64,000 bases of DNA from Pseudomonas sp. H3(2019) (GTDB taxonomy: Bacteria; Pseudomonadota; Gammaproteobacteria; Pseudomonadales; Pseudomonadaceae): assembly GCF_007713465.1 (NCBI RefSeq), contig NZ_VMSG01000030.1, positions 1 through 64,000 on the forward strand, written 5' to 3'. The notes beneath the pieces are model-generated. The model made no database searches. It saw only the letters and a program-made list of their open reading frames with translations, and was not told where the DNA came from. Both the position numbers and the translations under genes were made by a program. Every line of letters starts with the position of its first letter. Within the stretch, counting starts at the first letter, position 1. Below, piece after piece: positions 34,618-43,481 of this stretch.

Positions 34618-34675
34618 GACAAACTCCTGGGCCACCCCTTTGATGCGCAAGGGGATGGCCGCGAGACAGAGGCGA

Positions 34676-35665
34676 TTACTGAATCAGGCCGAACTCTTTG
34701 GCCAGCAGTTTGTAGTCCGCTACCTGCTTCTTCACGTAGGTGTCCAGCTCTGGTCCGGTCATGGCGAACGGGAACAGTTCACGCTGATCGCGCAGCTTGG
34801 CGAAGTCCTCCGAGGCCAGCAGTTTGTCGAAGGCGTTTTTCCACCAGGCGTATTCCGCATCGCTGACTTTTGGCCCAAGGTAGAACCCCCGAACCACTGG
34901 CCAGACGATGTCGTAGCCTTGCTCTTTGGCGGTCGGAATGTCCTTCATTTCCGGCTCGTCCAGACGCTCGTTGGCGAACACGGCCAGCAGGCGCATGTCA
35001 CCGCTCTGGATGTGCGGCATCGAGTCGGAGATGTCGGTGCTGCCGACCTGAATGTGACCACCGAGCAGTGCGGTAGCGATTTCACCGCCGCCTTCGAGGG
35101 CGACGTAGCGCAGGTCACGCGGATTGATCCCGGCGGCCTTGGCGATCAGCGCGGTTTGCATCCAGTCCTGACTGCCCACCGTGCCACCGGAGCCGATCAC
35201 TACTTTGCTCGGGTCTTTCTTCAGCGCCTGAACCAGGTCGTCGAGGTTCTTGTAGGGCGAATCGCTTTTCACCGCGATCGCACCGTAGCTGGTGCCCACC
35301 GCTGCCAGCCAGCGCACGGCACTTTCATCGAAGCGACCGAACTTGCCTTGGGCCAGGTTCAGCAGCGAGCCGCTGGACCAGGCCACCAGGGTACCGGCGT
35401 CCGCAGGTCGCTGGGCGACGACGGCATTGTAGGCTACCGCGCCGACACCGCCGGGCATGTAGGTCACGCGCATCGGTTTGGTCAGGATTTTTTCGTTCAC
35501 CAGCGCGCTTTGCGCCAGTTTGCAGGTCAGGTCGAAGCCACCGCCCGGGGATGCCGGTGCGATGCATTCCGGGCGCTTGGGCTCGCTGGCGACGTCCGCC
35601 AGCAGTGGGCTGGCAAACAGCAGGCAGCTGGCCGCCAGGGCGAATTTACGCAGTGATGGGTTCAT
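34676..35665 (-). CDS. tctC: Periplasmic tricarboxylate-binding protein TctC (Bug family)
   Basis: 329 residues from ATG 35665, with GGAGAT upstream. Signal peptide 1-23 (FALAASCLLFASPLLA). The binding domain opens ECIAPASPGGGFDLTCKLAQ, the loop that holds the substrate carboxylates in Bug/TctC proteins, and has GSGGTVGSQDW and VWPVVRGFYLGP later. It delivers tricarboxylate to TctBA. First gene of the operon, divergent from tctD. Confidence 0.92.
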   Translation of the reverse strand: MNPSLRKFALAASCLLFASPLLADVASEPKRPECIAPASPGGGFDLTCKLAQSALVNEKILTKPMRVTYMPGGVGAVAYNAVVAQRPADAGTLVAWSSGSLLNLAQGKFGRFDESAVRWLAAVGTSYGAIAVKSDSPYKNLDDLVQALKKDPSKVVIGSGGTVGSQDWMQTALIAKAAGINPRDLRYVALEGGGEIATALLGGHIQVGSTDISDSMPHIQSGDMRLLAVFANERLDEPEMKDIPTAKEQGYDIVWPVVRGFYLGPKVSDAEYAWWKNAFDKLLASEDFAKLRDQRELFPFAMTGPELDTYVKKQVADYKLLAKEFGLIQ

Positions 35666-35897
35666 GTGGATCTCCATAATTATTGTTTTTATTGGCGAAA
35701 ACGCTTCGAGGCATCTTTCGGATCTCGACGGCCTGTGTACAGCAGTCGAGACGGTCCCTGACGGGACTCTAACGATCCAACCTTTCACGAACCTTTCAAC
35801 AGACTTTCACGTTTTTCGGGCTTCACAGCGGCGGATGCGGCTGTAAACTCGGCGCCAAAGAATGGCGTCGACCATCCCCCGAACGAGGTAAAAATCC
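35666..35897. promoter_or_regulatory. tctC / tctD divergent promoter region
   Basis: 232 bases between the transporter operon and its likely regulators. It contains an A+T-rich stretch next to tctC (CATAATTATTGTTTTTATTGG, about 35676-35696) and a run of ACCTTTCACGAACCTTTC (35780-35797) with a direct repeat of CCTTTCA/AACCTTTC that could bind the response regulator. Confidence 0.45.
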
Positions 35898-36569
35898 ATG
35901 CGTGTTCTTCTCGTCGAAGACCATCTTCAGCTGGCCGAAAGTGTCGCCCAAGCGCTCAAGAGCACCGGCTTGACCGTCGATGTGCTGCATGATGGGGTGG
36001 CCGCCGACCTGGCCTTGAACAGCGAGGAGTACGCGGTGGCGATCCTTGATGTCGGCCTGCCGCGCATGGACGGTTTCGAGGTGCTGGCGCGTTTGCGCAG
36101 CCGTGGCAAGAACCTGCCGGTGCTGATGCTGACGGCCCGCAGCGACGTCAAGGATCGGGTTCACGGGCTCAACCTTGGCGCCGACGACTACCTGGCCAAA
36201 CCCTTTGAGCTGACCGAGCTGGAAGCGCGAGTCAAGGCGCTGTTGCGGCGCAGCGTACTCGGCGGCGAGCGTCAGCAACGCTGCGGCGTGTTGGTGTATG
36301 ACCTGGACACTCGGCGCTTCACCCTCGGCGATGAGCTGCTGACCCTGACTTCTCGCGAACAAGCGGTGCTCGAAGCGTTGATCGCGCGCCCTGGGCGGGT
36401 GATGAGCAAGGAGCAGCTTGCCTCCCAGGTGTTTGGTCTGGACGAAGAGGCCAGCCCTGACGCCATCGAAATCTACGTCCACCGTTTGCGCAAGAAACTC
36501 GACGGCCATGCGGTGGCAATCGTGACCTTCAGGGGGCTCGGTTACCTGCTGGAAACCCGCGATGCATAA
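35898..36569 (+). CDS. tctD: Response regulator TctD
   Basis: 223 residues. Receiver domain with acidic pocket Glu7-Asp8 and phospho-acceptor Asp51 (AILDVGLPRMDG), Lys in YLAKPFEL; C-terminal winged helix of the OmpR/PhoB type (LTSREQAVLEALIARPGRVMSKEQL, VYVHRLRKKLD). By position and similarity it switches on the divergent tctCBA operon in response to tricarboxylates. The end overlaps tctE by 8 bases. Confidence 0.9.
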   Translation: MRVLLVEDHLQLAESVAQALKSTGLTVDVLHDGVAADLALNSEEYAVAILDVGLPRMDGFEVLARLRSRGKNLPVLMLTARSDVKDRVHGLNLGADDYLAKPFELTELEARVKALLRRSVLGGERQQRCGVLVYDLDTRRFTLGDELLTLTSREQAVLEALIARPGRVMSKEQLASQVFGLDEEASPDAIEIYVHRLRKKLDGHAVAIVTFRGLGYLLETRDA

Positions 36570-37947
36570 GCCCGGCAGTTTGCGCTGGCGGTTACTGTGG
36601 AACCTCGCACTGCTGCTGGTGGTGCTGATGATCGCCAGCGGTTTGAGCGCCTACTGGAACGGTCGCGAAGCGGCCGACACGGCGTATGACCGGACCTTGC
36701 TGGCCTCGGCGCGAACCATCGCCGCCGGGCTTTCCCAGCGCGATGGCAGCCTTAGCGCCGATGTGCCTTATGTGGCGCTGGACACGTTTGCCTACGACAG
36801 CGCCGGACGCATTTACTACCAGGTCAACGACATCCATCAGCAGCTGATTTCCGGTTACGAAAACCTGCCCGGACCACCGCCAGGCACGCCGCGAACCGAC
36901 GATTATCCAGCGCTGGCGAGGTTCTATGACGCCATTTACCAAGGGCAGAACGTGAGGGTAGTGAGCCTGCTCAAGCCGGTGACCGAACCGAACATGAATG
37001 GCATGGCGGAAATCCGCGTGGCGGAAACCGACGAGGCCCGTGTTCGCATGGCTCGCAGCCTGATGACCGATACCTTGCTGCGTCTGGGCATGCTGGCCGG
37101 AGGGGCGTTGCTGCTGGTGTGGTTTGCGGTGAGCGCGGCATTGCGCCCGCTCGAGCGTTTGCGCACGGTGGTAGAGGAGCGGCAGTCGGATGATCTTCGG
37201 TCTTTGCCGCTGGTGGAAGTGCAACGCGAATTGTGGCCGCTGGTACGCGCGCTTAACCACTTTACCGAACGCTTGCGCGGGCAGTTCGAACGTCAGGCGC
37301 AGTTCATCGCCGATGCGGCCCATGAGTTGCGAACGCCGTTGGCGGCCCTCAAGGCAAGGCTCGAATTAGGGTTGCGGGCGAGTGAGCCCGAGACTTGGCG
37401 AAATACATTGGAGAGCGCCGCTCAGGGCACTGATCGGCTGACTCATCTGGCGAATCAATTGCTCTCGCTTGCGCGCGTCGAGAACGGCGCGCGGGCGATT
37501 GCCGAGGGTGGTGCGCAGTTGCTCGATCTGAGTCAACTGGCTCGCGAGTTGGGCATGGCCATGGCGCCGTTGGCCCACGCGCGGGGCGTCGCGTTGGCGT
37601 TGGAGGCTGAGGAACCGGTATGGCTGCGCGGCGAGCCAACACTGTTGAATGAGCTGTTGAGCAATCTGGTGGATAACGCCTTGGCTCACACGCCTCCGGG
37701 CGGCAACGTGATTTTGCGCGTCAGTGCGCCCGCGGTGCTGGAGGTCGAGGATGATGGGCCGGGGATTCCGCTTGAGGAGCGCGACCGGGTGTTCGAACGC
37801 TTCTACCGGCGGAATCAGCAGGTGGCGGGATCAGGCCTGGGCCTGGCGATTGTCGGTGAAATCTGCCGCGCCCATCTGGCCCAGATCAGCCTGCACGATG
37901 GCGCACAGGCCGGGTTGAAGGTTCGCGTAAGTTTTATCGCCGGGTAG
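36562..37947 (+). CDS. tctE: Sensor histidine kinase TctE
   Basis: 461 residues. Two membrane helices (about 10-30 and 172-192) around a periplasmic sensor of about 140 residues; HAMP-like linker; H-box DAAHELRTPLAALKARLELG with His254; ATPase motifs LLSNLVDNALAHTPPGG (N-box), VEDDGPGIP (G1) and GSGLGLAIV (G2). It phosphorylates TctD. Translation coupled to tctD by the 8-base overlap. Confidence 0.9.
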   Translation: MHKPGSLRWRLLWNLALLLVVLMIASGLSAYWNGREAADTAYDRTLLASARTIAAGLSQRDGSLSADVPYVALDTFAYDSAGRIYYQVNDIHQQLISGYENLPGPPPGTPRTDDYPALARFYDAIYQGQNVRVVSLLKPVTEPNMNGMAEIRVAETDEARVRMARSLMTDTLLRLGMLAGGALLLVWFAVSAALRPLERLRTVVEERQSDDLRSLPLVEVQRELWPLVRALNHFTERLRGQFERQAQFIADAAHELRTPLAALKARLELGLRASEPETWRNTLESAAQGTDRLTHLANQLLSLARVENGARAIAEGGAQLLDLSQLARELGMAMAPLAHARGVALALEAEEPVWLRGEPTLLNELLSNLVDNALAHTPPGGNVILRVSAPAVLEVEDDGPGIPLEERDRVFERFYRRNQQVAGSGLGLAIVGEICRAHLAQISLHDGAQAGLKVRVSFIAG

Positions 37948-37970
37948 TTTTGTAGTGCTCGTATTGGCCT

Positions 37971-38065
37971 CATCGCGAGCAGGCTCGCTCCCACACTGAG
38001 TATTCTGTGTGCATGCTGTTTGTGATCACCACAGTTCAAATGTGGGAGCGAGCCTGCTCGCGATG
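37971..38065. repeat. REPIN: two REPs in perfect inverted orientation
   Basis: The 25 bases at 37971-37995 and those at 38041-38065 are exact reverse complements (GTGGGAGCGAGCCTGCTCGC core) and enclose a 45-base spacer. Located between convergent tctE and the HDOD gene. Confidence 0.95.
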
Positions 38066-38085
38066 GGGGCGATGCAGTCTCTTGA

Positions 38086-38907
38086 TCAGTAGAACATCGA
38101 TCGTGATTCATCCAGATCGCTGCACATTGCCGTGTTCTCCGGATCAATCCCCAGTTTTTTGAATGCTGGCACGTTGAGCACGTCAATTCTGGACAGCGGA
38201 TGATCGGTGTCCTTGTGGCAATACAGGCTGGCGATCTGCACCAGATCGACATAATCGACCTGCTCGGACTGACGCTTGAAGTCCAGATACAGCCCCGGCA
38301 GTTTCACCAGCATTTCCGGAAACTCCCAGACCTGCAGCAGCTTGTCACCGAGCAGCGGATGAATGTGTTCGATCACATGGTTGAGGCTGACCGGATCTGA
38401 CAGCAGCTCGTAGTGGTCTTCGGCATAGGTCAGAATCGGCAGCACACCGATCTGATGCACAAGCCCGCCAAGAGCCGCCTGATCCGGTTTCAATTGGGTA
38501 TGAGTGCGGCACAGTGCATAGCTGACACCGGCGATTTCCAGGCTCTTGCGCCAGACTTCGCGCATCTTCTGTTCCACCACCTCGGAGCGGGCATGGAAAA
38601 TCTGTTCCATGACCAGACCGATAGCCAGGTTGCTGCTGTAATTGATGCCCAGTCGGGTGATTGCCGTGTGCAGGTCGGTCACTTCCTGAGCGGCACGCAG
38701 CAACGGACTGTTGACCACCTTGATCAAGCGCGCGGACAACGCGGTGTCGCGGCCGATGACTTTGCTCAGGTCGGCGACGCTGATTTCCGGGTCTTCGGCG
38801 GCCTTGCGAATCTGCAGGGCCACTTCCGGTAACGTTGGCAGAACCAGGTCATCGTTATCGATGGCCTCAACCAAATCCTGTTGGACCTTTTCCGCCAGCT
38901 CGCTCAT
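38086..38907 (-). CDS. HDOD domain protein
   Basis: 273 residues, one HDOD domain from about 20 to 220: LPTLPEVALQIRKAAEDPEISVADLSKVIGRD is the typical opening, and ARLIKVVNSPLLRAAQEVTDLHTAITRLG follows. SYALCRTHTQLKPDQAALGGLVHQIGVLPIL replaces the HD motif of true HD-type phosphohydrolases, so it is probably a regulatory scaffold in signalling. Partner unknown. Confidence 0.85.
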   Translation of the reverse strand: MSELAEKVQQDLVEAIDNDDLVLPTLPEVALQIRKAAEDPEISVADLSKVIGRDTALSARLIKVVNSPLLRAAQEVTDLHTAITRLGINYSSNLAIGLVMEQIFHARSEVVEQKMREVWRKSLEIAGVSYALCRTHTQLKPDQAALGGLVHQIGVLPILTYAEDHYELLSDPVSLNHVIEHIHPLLGDKLLQVWEFPEMLVKLPGLYLDFKRQSEQVDYVDLVQIASLYCHKDTDHPLSRIDVLNVPAFKKLGIDPENTAMCSDLDESRSMFY

Positions 38908-38943
38908 TTAGTTTCTCTAGGGCATTGCAAAAAAATGCTGCAG

Positions 38944-39885
38944 TTAACGCTGGATCTCGCGATCACGATCCAGTGAGTAAGGCAGATCGAGCAGGTGCAG
39001 GGCCGGGCCCTCCAGGGCACCAAGATGCACATCGCCACTGTCCGCGGCTTCGGCTTGCAGCACCGCCAACAGCTCGATGTTCTTTTCGGCACGAGCGGCG
39101 ATCACTACTTCACCAATGGAACTGCCATGGGTTGGGGAAAACAGTGCAGTGCCAGGCTCGGGCAGCTCGGTGGCGTCGAGTTGCAGGCGATACAACCGAC
39201 GCTTGAGTTTGCCCAGGTACTGCATGCGCGCGACGATTTCCTGGCCGGTGTAGCAACCTTTCTTGAAGCTCACGCCGCCCACCGCTTGCAGATTGAGCAT
39301 TTGCGGAATGAACAGCTCGCGGGTCTGCGGCATGACCTGGCCGATGCCGGCGCGGATCTGCCCGAGCAGCCACTGGTTCAGATTGCCTTCAGGCAGCAGC
39401 GCGGCCAGCGTGTTGTGCAAGGTGTCGGCCTGACTGGCTGCCGCCCAGAGTTCGACGCGATCGGATGACACACGAATGGCAATCAGGCCGCCCGCGCGGG
39501 CTACTGCGCCATCTTCCAGGGGAAGCGCCAGGCCCAGGCCGGACAGGACGGCTTCTGAATGCTGCAGGCCGAAGCGAACCCAGGCGGCACTTTCGTCGGT
39601 CAATTTGGATTTGGAGAACACCGCGTACTTTTTCAGGTCCGCCAACTGTGGCTCCAGCAACTCGCTGGCCATCGCCAACAGAACCCCGTCACCTTCCAGC
39701 AGGATGCGAAAGCTCGACTGCATGCGGCCTTTCTGGGTGCAGCGCGCACCGAGACTGGCCTGGGTGTCGTTCAGGTAATTGAGGTTGCAGGTCAATTGCC
39801 CCTGAAGGAACTTGCTGGCGTCGGAGCCGCGAACGGCGAGCACGCCTTCATGGGACAAGGTGCAGAAAAAAGCAGAATCGGCCAT
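38944..39885 (-). CDS. ygfZ: Folate-binding iron-sulfur repair protein YgfZ
   Basis: 313 residues. The hallmark KGCYTGQE with Cys211 is present; the N-terminal half has RGSDASKFLQGQLTCNL and GARCTQKGRMQSSFRIL, as in the glycine cleavage T-protein fold. YgfZ uses tetrahydrofolate to help assemble or repair Fe-S clusters. Its neighbour sdhE is a common partner in gamma-proteobacteria (divergent here, 149 bases apart). Confidence 0.9.
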   Translation of the reverse strand: MADSAFFCTLSHEGVLAVRGSDASKFLQGQLTCNLNYLNDTQASLGARCTQKGRMQSSFRILLEGDGVLLAMASELLEPQLADLKKYAVFSKSKLTDESAAWVRFGLQHSEAVLSGLGLALPLEDGAVARAGGLIAIRVSSDRVELWAAASQADTLHNTLAALLPEGNLNQWLLGQIRAGIGQVMPQTRELFIPQMLNLQAVGGVSFKKGCYTGQEIVARMQYLGKLKRRLYRLQLDATELPEPGTALFSPTHGSSIGEVVIAARAEKNIELLAVLQAEAADSGDVHLGALEGPALHLLDLPYSLDRDREIQR

Positions 39886-40034
39886 GGGTCATCGCAGGGT
39901 AAAGAGTCTGGAGGACATCATAAGGGGGCGCCCTTGAAATGGGTAGTTCACAAAGGTTCGAGGGTGCCCGACCAAAGCCGACTGTTCGACAGGGATTGGG
40001 GCTGTATACTTGCGCTCTATTTGAGGAGCGCTCC

Positions 40035-40289
40035 ATGGTCGAAGATGTTGAACTGAACCGCCTCTACTGGCACAGCCGTCGCGGCATGCTCGAGCTTGAC
40101 GTGTTGCTCGTGCCGTTTGTCAAAGAGGTTTATCCGCACCTCAACGATGTCGATCGCGAGTGCTACCGCAAACTGCTCGAATGCGAAGATCAGGACATGT
40201 TCGGCTGGTTCATGGAACGCGCCGAATCGGAAGACCCTGAGCTGCAGCGCATGGTTCGCATGATTCTGGACCGTGTTCAACCCAAGTAA
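40035..40289 (+). CDS. sdhE: Succinate dehydrogenase assembly factor SdhE
   Basis: 84 residues. The RGxxE motif needed to add FAD covalently is SRRGMLELD (Arg16 to Glu20); the five-helix fold shows in FVKEVYPHLNDVDRECYRKLLECEDQDMFGWFM. It flavinylates SdhA. The end overlaps the next gene by 17 bases, which links their translation. Confidence 0.92.
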   Translation: MVEDVELNRLYWHSRRGMLELDVLLVPFVKEVYPHLNDVDRECYRKLLECEDQDMFGWFMERAESEDPELQRMVRMILDRVQPK

Positions 40290-40725
40290 CCATTATGAAT
40301 GCCGCTGGCATGCCTCACGGCAATTGCTGGCGGCTTATCTTCTCGCCCAGCTGTTCGCGCTGGGTTCGCTGTTGCTGCTCTCTATACCGGTATGGGCCTG
40401 TTTGCTCGGCATTGCGCTGTGCGTGGCTCACGGTTTTTGGGTGTTGCCACGCCAGATTCTGCTGACGCATCCGCAGGCATTCCGTGGCTTGCGCCGGGAC
40501 GCTGATGGTTGGCAGTTGTGGAATCAGCTGTCGGGTTGGCAATCCGTGCAATTACGTCCGGACAGCCTGGCGCTACCGTTGGTCGTCGTGTTGCGTTTTC
40601 GTCTGCGCGGCGAGCGGCGGGTCCGGGCGATCTGTGTGCCGCGCGATGCGCAGGCGACGGATATTCACCGACGCCTGCGGGTCCGGCTGAAGTTCAGTCG
40701 GCGTAGGTGGGCGGCACCAGAATAG
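40273..40725 (+). CDS. ygfX: YgfX/CptA-like membrane protein
   Basis: 150 residues. Opens with FNPSNHYECRWHASRQLL, then two hydrophobic helices (about 19-55), WVLPRQILLTHPQAFRGLRRDADGWQLWNQ, and a basic tail. Gene position after sdhE, size and topology match YgfX, first described as the toxin of a pair (CptAB) affecting MreB/FtsZ in E. coli. Start is GTG at 40273, inside sdhE. Its last 32 bases overlap the end of the convergent nadB. Confidence 0.75.
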   Translation: MFNPSNHYECRWHASRQLLAAYLLAQLFALGSLLLLSIPVWACLLGIALCVAHGFWVLPRQILLTHPQAFRGLRRDADGWQLWNQLSGWQSVQLRPDSLALPLVVVLRFRLRGERRVRAICVPRDAQATDIHRRLRVRLKFSRRRWAAPE

Positions 40726-42310
40726 TGTCCAGCGCCTCTGGCAGCATGTTCGGGTAATCGAGGGTGTAATGCAGGCCGCGACTTTCCTTGCGCTCCATGG
40801 CTGAGCGAATCATCAGCTCGGCCACCTGAGCCAGGTTGCGCAGTTCGATCAGATCCCGGCTGACCTTGTAGTTGCTATAGAACTCGTCGATCTCGTCCAG
40901 CAGCAGGCGCACGCGATGCTGCGCACGTTGCAGGCGCTTGTTGGTACGCACGATGCCCACGTAGTCCCACATGAACCGCCGAAGCTCATCCCAGTTGTGC
41001 GCAATGATCACGTCTTCATCGGAATCGGTCACCTGGCTGGCGTCCCAGGCGGGCAGGGCGCTTGGAATCGCGACGTGCGGCAACTGCTCAAGAATGTCCG
41101 CCGCCGCCGAGCGGGCGTAGACGAAGCATTCCAGTAGCGAGTTGCTGGCCATGCGGTTGGCACCGTGCAGGCCGGTGAAGCTGGTTTCGCCAATCGCATA
41201 CAGGCCAGGCACGTCGGTGCGGCCGTGTTGGTCAACCATGACGCCACCGCAGGTGTAGTGTGCAGCCGGGACCACCGGGATCGGCTGTTTGGTGATGTCT
41301 ATGGAGAATTCCAGGCAGCGCTCGTACATCGTCGGGAAGTGCGACTTGATGAAAGATGCAGGTTTATGGCTGATGTCCAGATAGACGCAGTCGATACCCA
41401 GGCGCTTCATTTCATGGTCGATTGCCCGGGCGACGATGTCCCGTGGTGCCAGTTCGGCGCGCGGGTCAAAACGCTGCATGAAGCGTTCGCCGTTTGGCAG
41501 CTTCAAATGTGCACCTTCACCGCGCAGGGCTTCGGTAATCAGGAAGCTTTTGGCTTGTGGGTGGTACAGGCAGGTGGGGTGGAACTGGTTGAACTCCAGA
41601 TTCGCCACCCGGCAGCCCGAACGCCAGGCCATGGCAATTCCGTCGCCACAAGCGCCGTCGGGGTTGCTGGTGTAGAGGTAGACTTTCGCGGCACCGCCGG
41701 AGGCGAGGATCACGAACCGCGCGCCATAGGTATCGACTTCACCGGTGCCCCGATTGAGCACGTAGGCACCAAGGCAGCGATCACCTTCCAGGCCCAGGCG
41801 TTTTTCGGTGATCAGATCAACGGCGACCCGTTGCTCCAGCAATTCGATGTTCGGCCGTTGCCGTGCTTGATCAAGCAAGGTATTGAAAATCGCCGCGCCT
41901 GTGGCGTCGGCGGCATGAATAATGCGCCGATGACTGTGGCCGCCCTCGCGGGTCAGGTGAAACTCGAAACCACCGTCTTCAGTGCCGGACTGTTCATCGC
42001 GGGTGAACGGCACGCCCTGATCGATCAACCATTGAATGGCTTCGCGGCTATGCTCGACGGTAAAGCGCACGGCGTCTTCGTGGCACAGGCCTCCGCCAGC
42101 GTTGAGGGTGTCATCGACGTGGGATTCTACGGTATCGGTGTCATCCAGTACGGCAGCGACACCGCCCTGAGCCCAGTAGGTCGAACCGTTGGCGAGGTTG
42201 CCTTTGCTCAGTACGGCAATGCGCAAATGATCGGGCAAGGTCAATGCCAGACTCAAACCGGCAGCGCCGCTGCCAATTACCAGAACATCGTGTTGAAACT
42301 GTTGGCTCAT
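40694..42310 (-). CDS. nadB: L-aspartate oxidase
   Basis: 538 residues from ATG at 42310 (MSQQFQHDVLVIGSGAAGLSLAL with GSGAAG for FAD). Further motifs are GSTYWAQGGVAAV, EGGHSHRRIIHAADATG with the substrate-binding Arg/His, TLYH-type QFHPTCLYHP, and SNSLLECFVYARSAAA. The enzyme oxidises L-aspartate to iminoaspartate, the first step of NAD synthesis. An ATG further upstream would add 37 unlikely residues. Adjacent to algU, as in other Pseudomonas. Confidence 0.95.
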   Translation of the reverse strand: MSQQFQHDVLVIGSGAAGLSLALTLPDHLRIAVLSKGNLANGSTYWAQGGVAAVLDDTDTVESHVDDTLNAGGGLCHEDAVRFTVEHSREAIQWLIDQGVPFTRDEQSGTEDGGFEFHLTREGGHSHRRIIHAADATGAAIFNTLLDQARQRPNIELLEQRVAVDLITEKRLGLEGDRCLGAYVLNRGTGEVDTYGARFVILASGGAAKVYLYTSNPDGACGDGIAMAWRSGCRVANLEFNQFHPTCLYHPQAKSFLITEALRGEGAHLKLPNGERFMQRFDPRAELAPRDIVARAIDHEMKRLGIDCVYLDISHKPASFIKSHFPTMYERCLEFSIDITKQPIPVVPAAHYTCGGVMVDQHGRTDVPGLYAIGETSFTGLHGANRMASNSLLECFVYARSAAADILEQLPHVAIPSALPAWDASQVTDSDEDVIIAHNWDELRRFMWDYVGIVRTNKRLQRAQHRVRLLLDEIDEFYSNYKVSRDLIELRNLAQVAELMIRSAMERKESRGLHYTLDYPNMLPEALDTILVPPTYAD

Positions 42311-42868
42311 TTCAGGATTCCGCTCAAAGCGACCCGGGTCGGGGTTGGCGCAAGACACCTGAATCGGCGAGTCGAGACAGCCACACAGCGCACTAGTATA
42401 TAGAGGGGTGGATCGGCACAATAGTCGGGCCTACGTGGCAATGTGAAACTACTGTGACGGAAAAGACAGATGGTTGTGTAGGACGATTTACACGCGGGGT
42501 CGACGATAAGGCAGCCTGATCGCCGATGAAGCGCTGTTTTTCGCCGCGTGGTCATACATTATTCGTTTTGCACGACTATAAAAGGTTGGGAACTTTGCCA
42601 GGCGTCCAAGCTCAATAGAAGGTTGCCTGAAACAAGGAACAGCGTCGGCTTCACGCAGGATTTGTGTTTTGGTCATTGCGGGTGGATTCGACGAAAAGAT
42701 TATTCGCGTAGCCGGCCCAGCCCGTGCTGCGTCTTTCGTGTGTGCCAAATCAGAGCGCGCAGGAAACTTGCTTGGAGGGGGAGAACTTTTGCGAAAAGCC
42801 CGAGTCTATGTTTGCAAGCCTGATCGATTAGTTATGCAAGCCTCCTCCGAGCTTATCGAGGAGTGTTC
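42311..42868. other. nadB-algU divergent intergenic region
   Basis: 558 bases without a gene. It holds the nadB promoter at one end and the promoters of algU at the other; in P. aeruginosa several promoters crowd this interval. Only the AlgU-type site at 42783-42810 is clear by eye. Confidence 0.55.
42783..42810 (+). promoter_or_regulatory. AlgU-dependent promoter of algU
   Basis: GAACTT (42783-42788) then 16 bases then TCTATG (42805-42810). This is the consensus for sigma-22/sigma-E in Pseudomonas (GAACTT-N16/17-TCtga), 59 bases before the start, and indicates positive autoregulation. Confidence 0.78.
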
Positions 42869-43450
42869 ATGCTAACCCAGGAAGAGGATCAGCAGCTGGT
42901 CGAGCGCGTTCAACGCGGCGACAAGCGCGCTTTCGATCTGCTAGTGCTGAAATACCAGCACAAAATTCTCGGGTTGATCGTGCGTTTCGTGCACGACACC
43001 CATGAAGCCCAGGATGTCGCACAGGAAGCCTTTATCAAGGCCTACCGTGCACTTGGAAATTTTCGCGGCGACAGCGCGTTTTATACATGGCTTTACCGCA
43101 TCGCCATCAACACGGCGAAAAACTATCTGGTTTCACGCGGCCGTCGGCCGCCGGATAGCGATGTCAGTTCAGAGGATGCAGAGTTCTACGATGGCGATCA
43201 TGGCCTCAAGGATCTCGAGTCGCCGGAACGTGCATTGCTGCGTGATGAGATCGAAGGCACCGTCCATCGAACCATCCAGCAACTGCCAGAAGATTTACGT
43301 ACGGCATTAACTTTACGTGAGTTTGATGGTCTGAGTTACGAGGACATTGCGAGCGTCATGCAGTGTCCGGTGGGTACCGTGCGCTCCCGGATTTTCCGCG
43401 CTCGGGAAGCCATCGATAAAGCCCTGCAGCCGTTGTTGCAGGAAAGCTGA
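42869..43450 (+). CDS. algU: ECF sigma factor AlgU (sigma-22, RpoE-like)
   Basis: 193 residues from ATG 42869 (MLTQEEDQQLVERVQRGDKRAFD), the size of P. aeruginosa AlgU; GAGGAGTG precedes it. Region 2 (LLVLKYQHKILGLIVRFV, DVAQEAFIKAYRALGNFRGDSAFYTWLYRIA) and region 4 (LREFDGLSYEDIASVMQCPVGTVRSRIFRAREAI) are complete. It directs the envelope stress response, alginate and osmotic genes and is held by MucA. First gene of the operon. Confidence 0.97.
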   Translation: MLTQEEDQQLVERVQRGDKRAFDLLVLKYQHKILGLIVRFVHDTHEAQDVAQEAFIKAYRALGNFRGDSAFYTWLYRIAINTAKNYLVSRGRRPPDSDVSSEDAEFYDGDHGLKDLESPERALLRDEIEGTVHRTIQQLPEDLRTALTLREFDGLSYEDIASVMQCPVGTVRSRIFRAREAIDKALQPLLQES

Positions 43451-43481
43451 GACAGCGGCGACAGCCAAGAGAGGAACCGCC

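Noticed and set aside
34616..35656. A 346-codon plus-strand frame opposite tctC
   Set aside because: Antisense to the clear periplasmic binding protein; composition is that of a shadow frame.
41165..42403. A 412-codon open frame on the plus strand opposite nadB
   Set aside because: Antisense shadow of nadB; no ribosome binding site and no recognisable domain.
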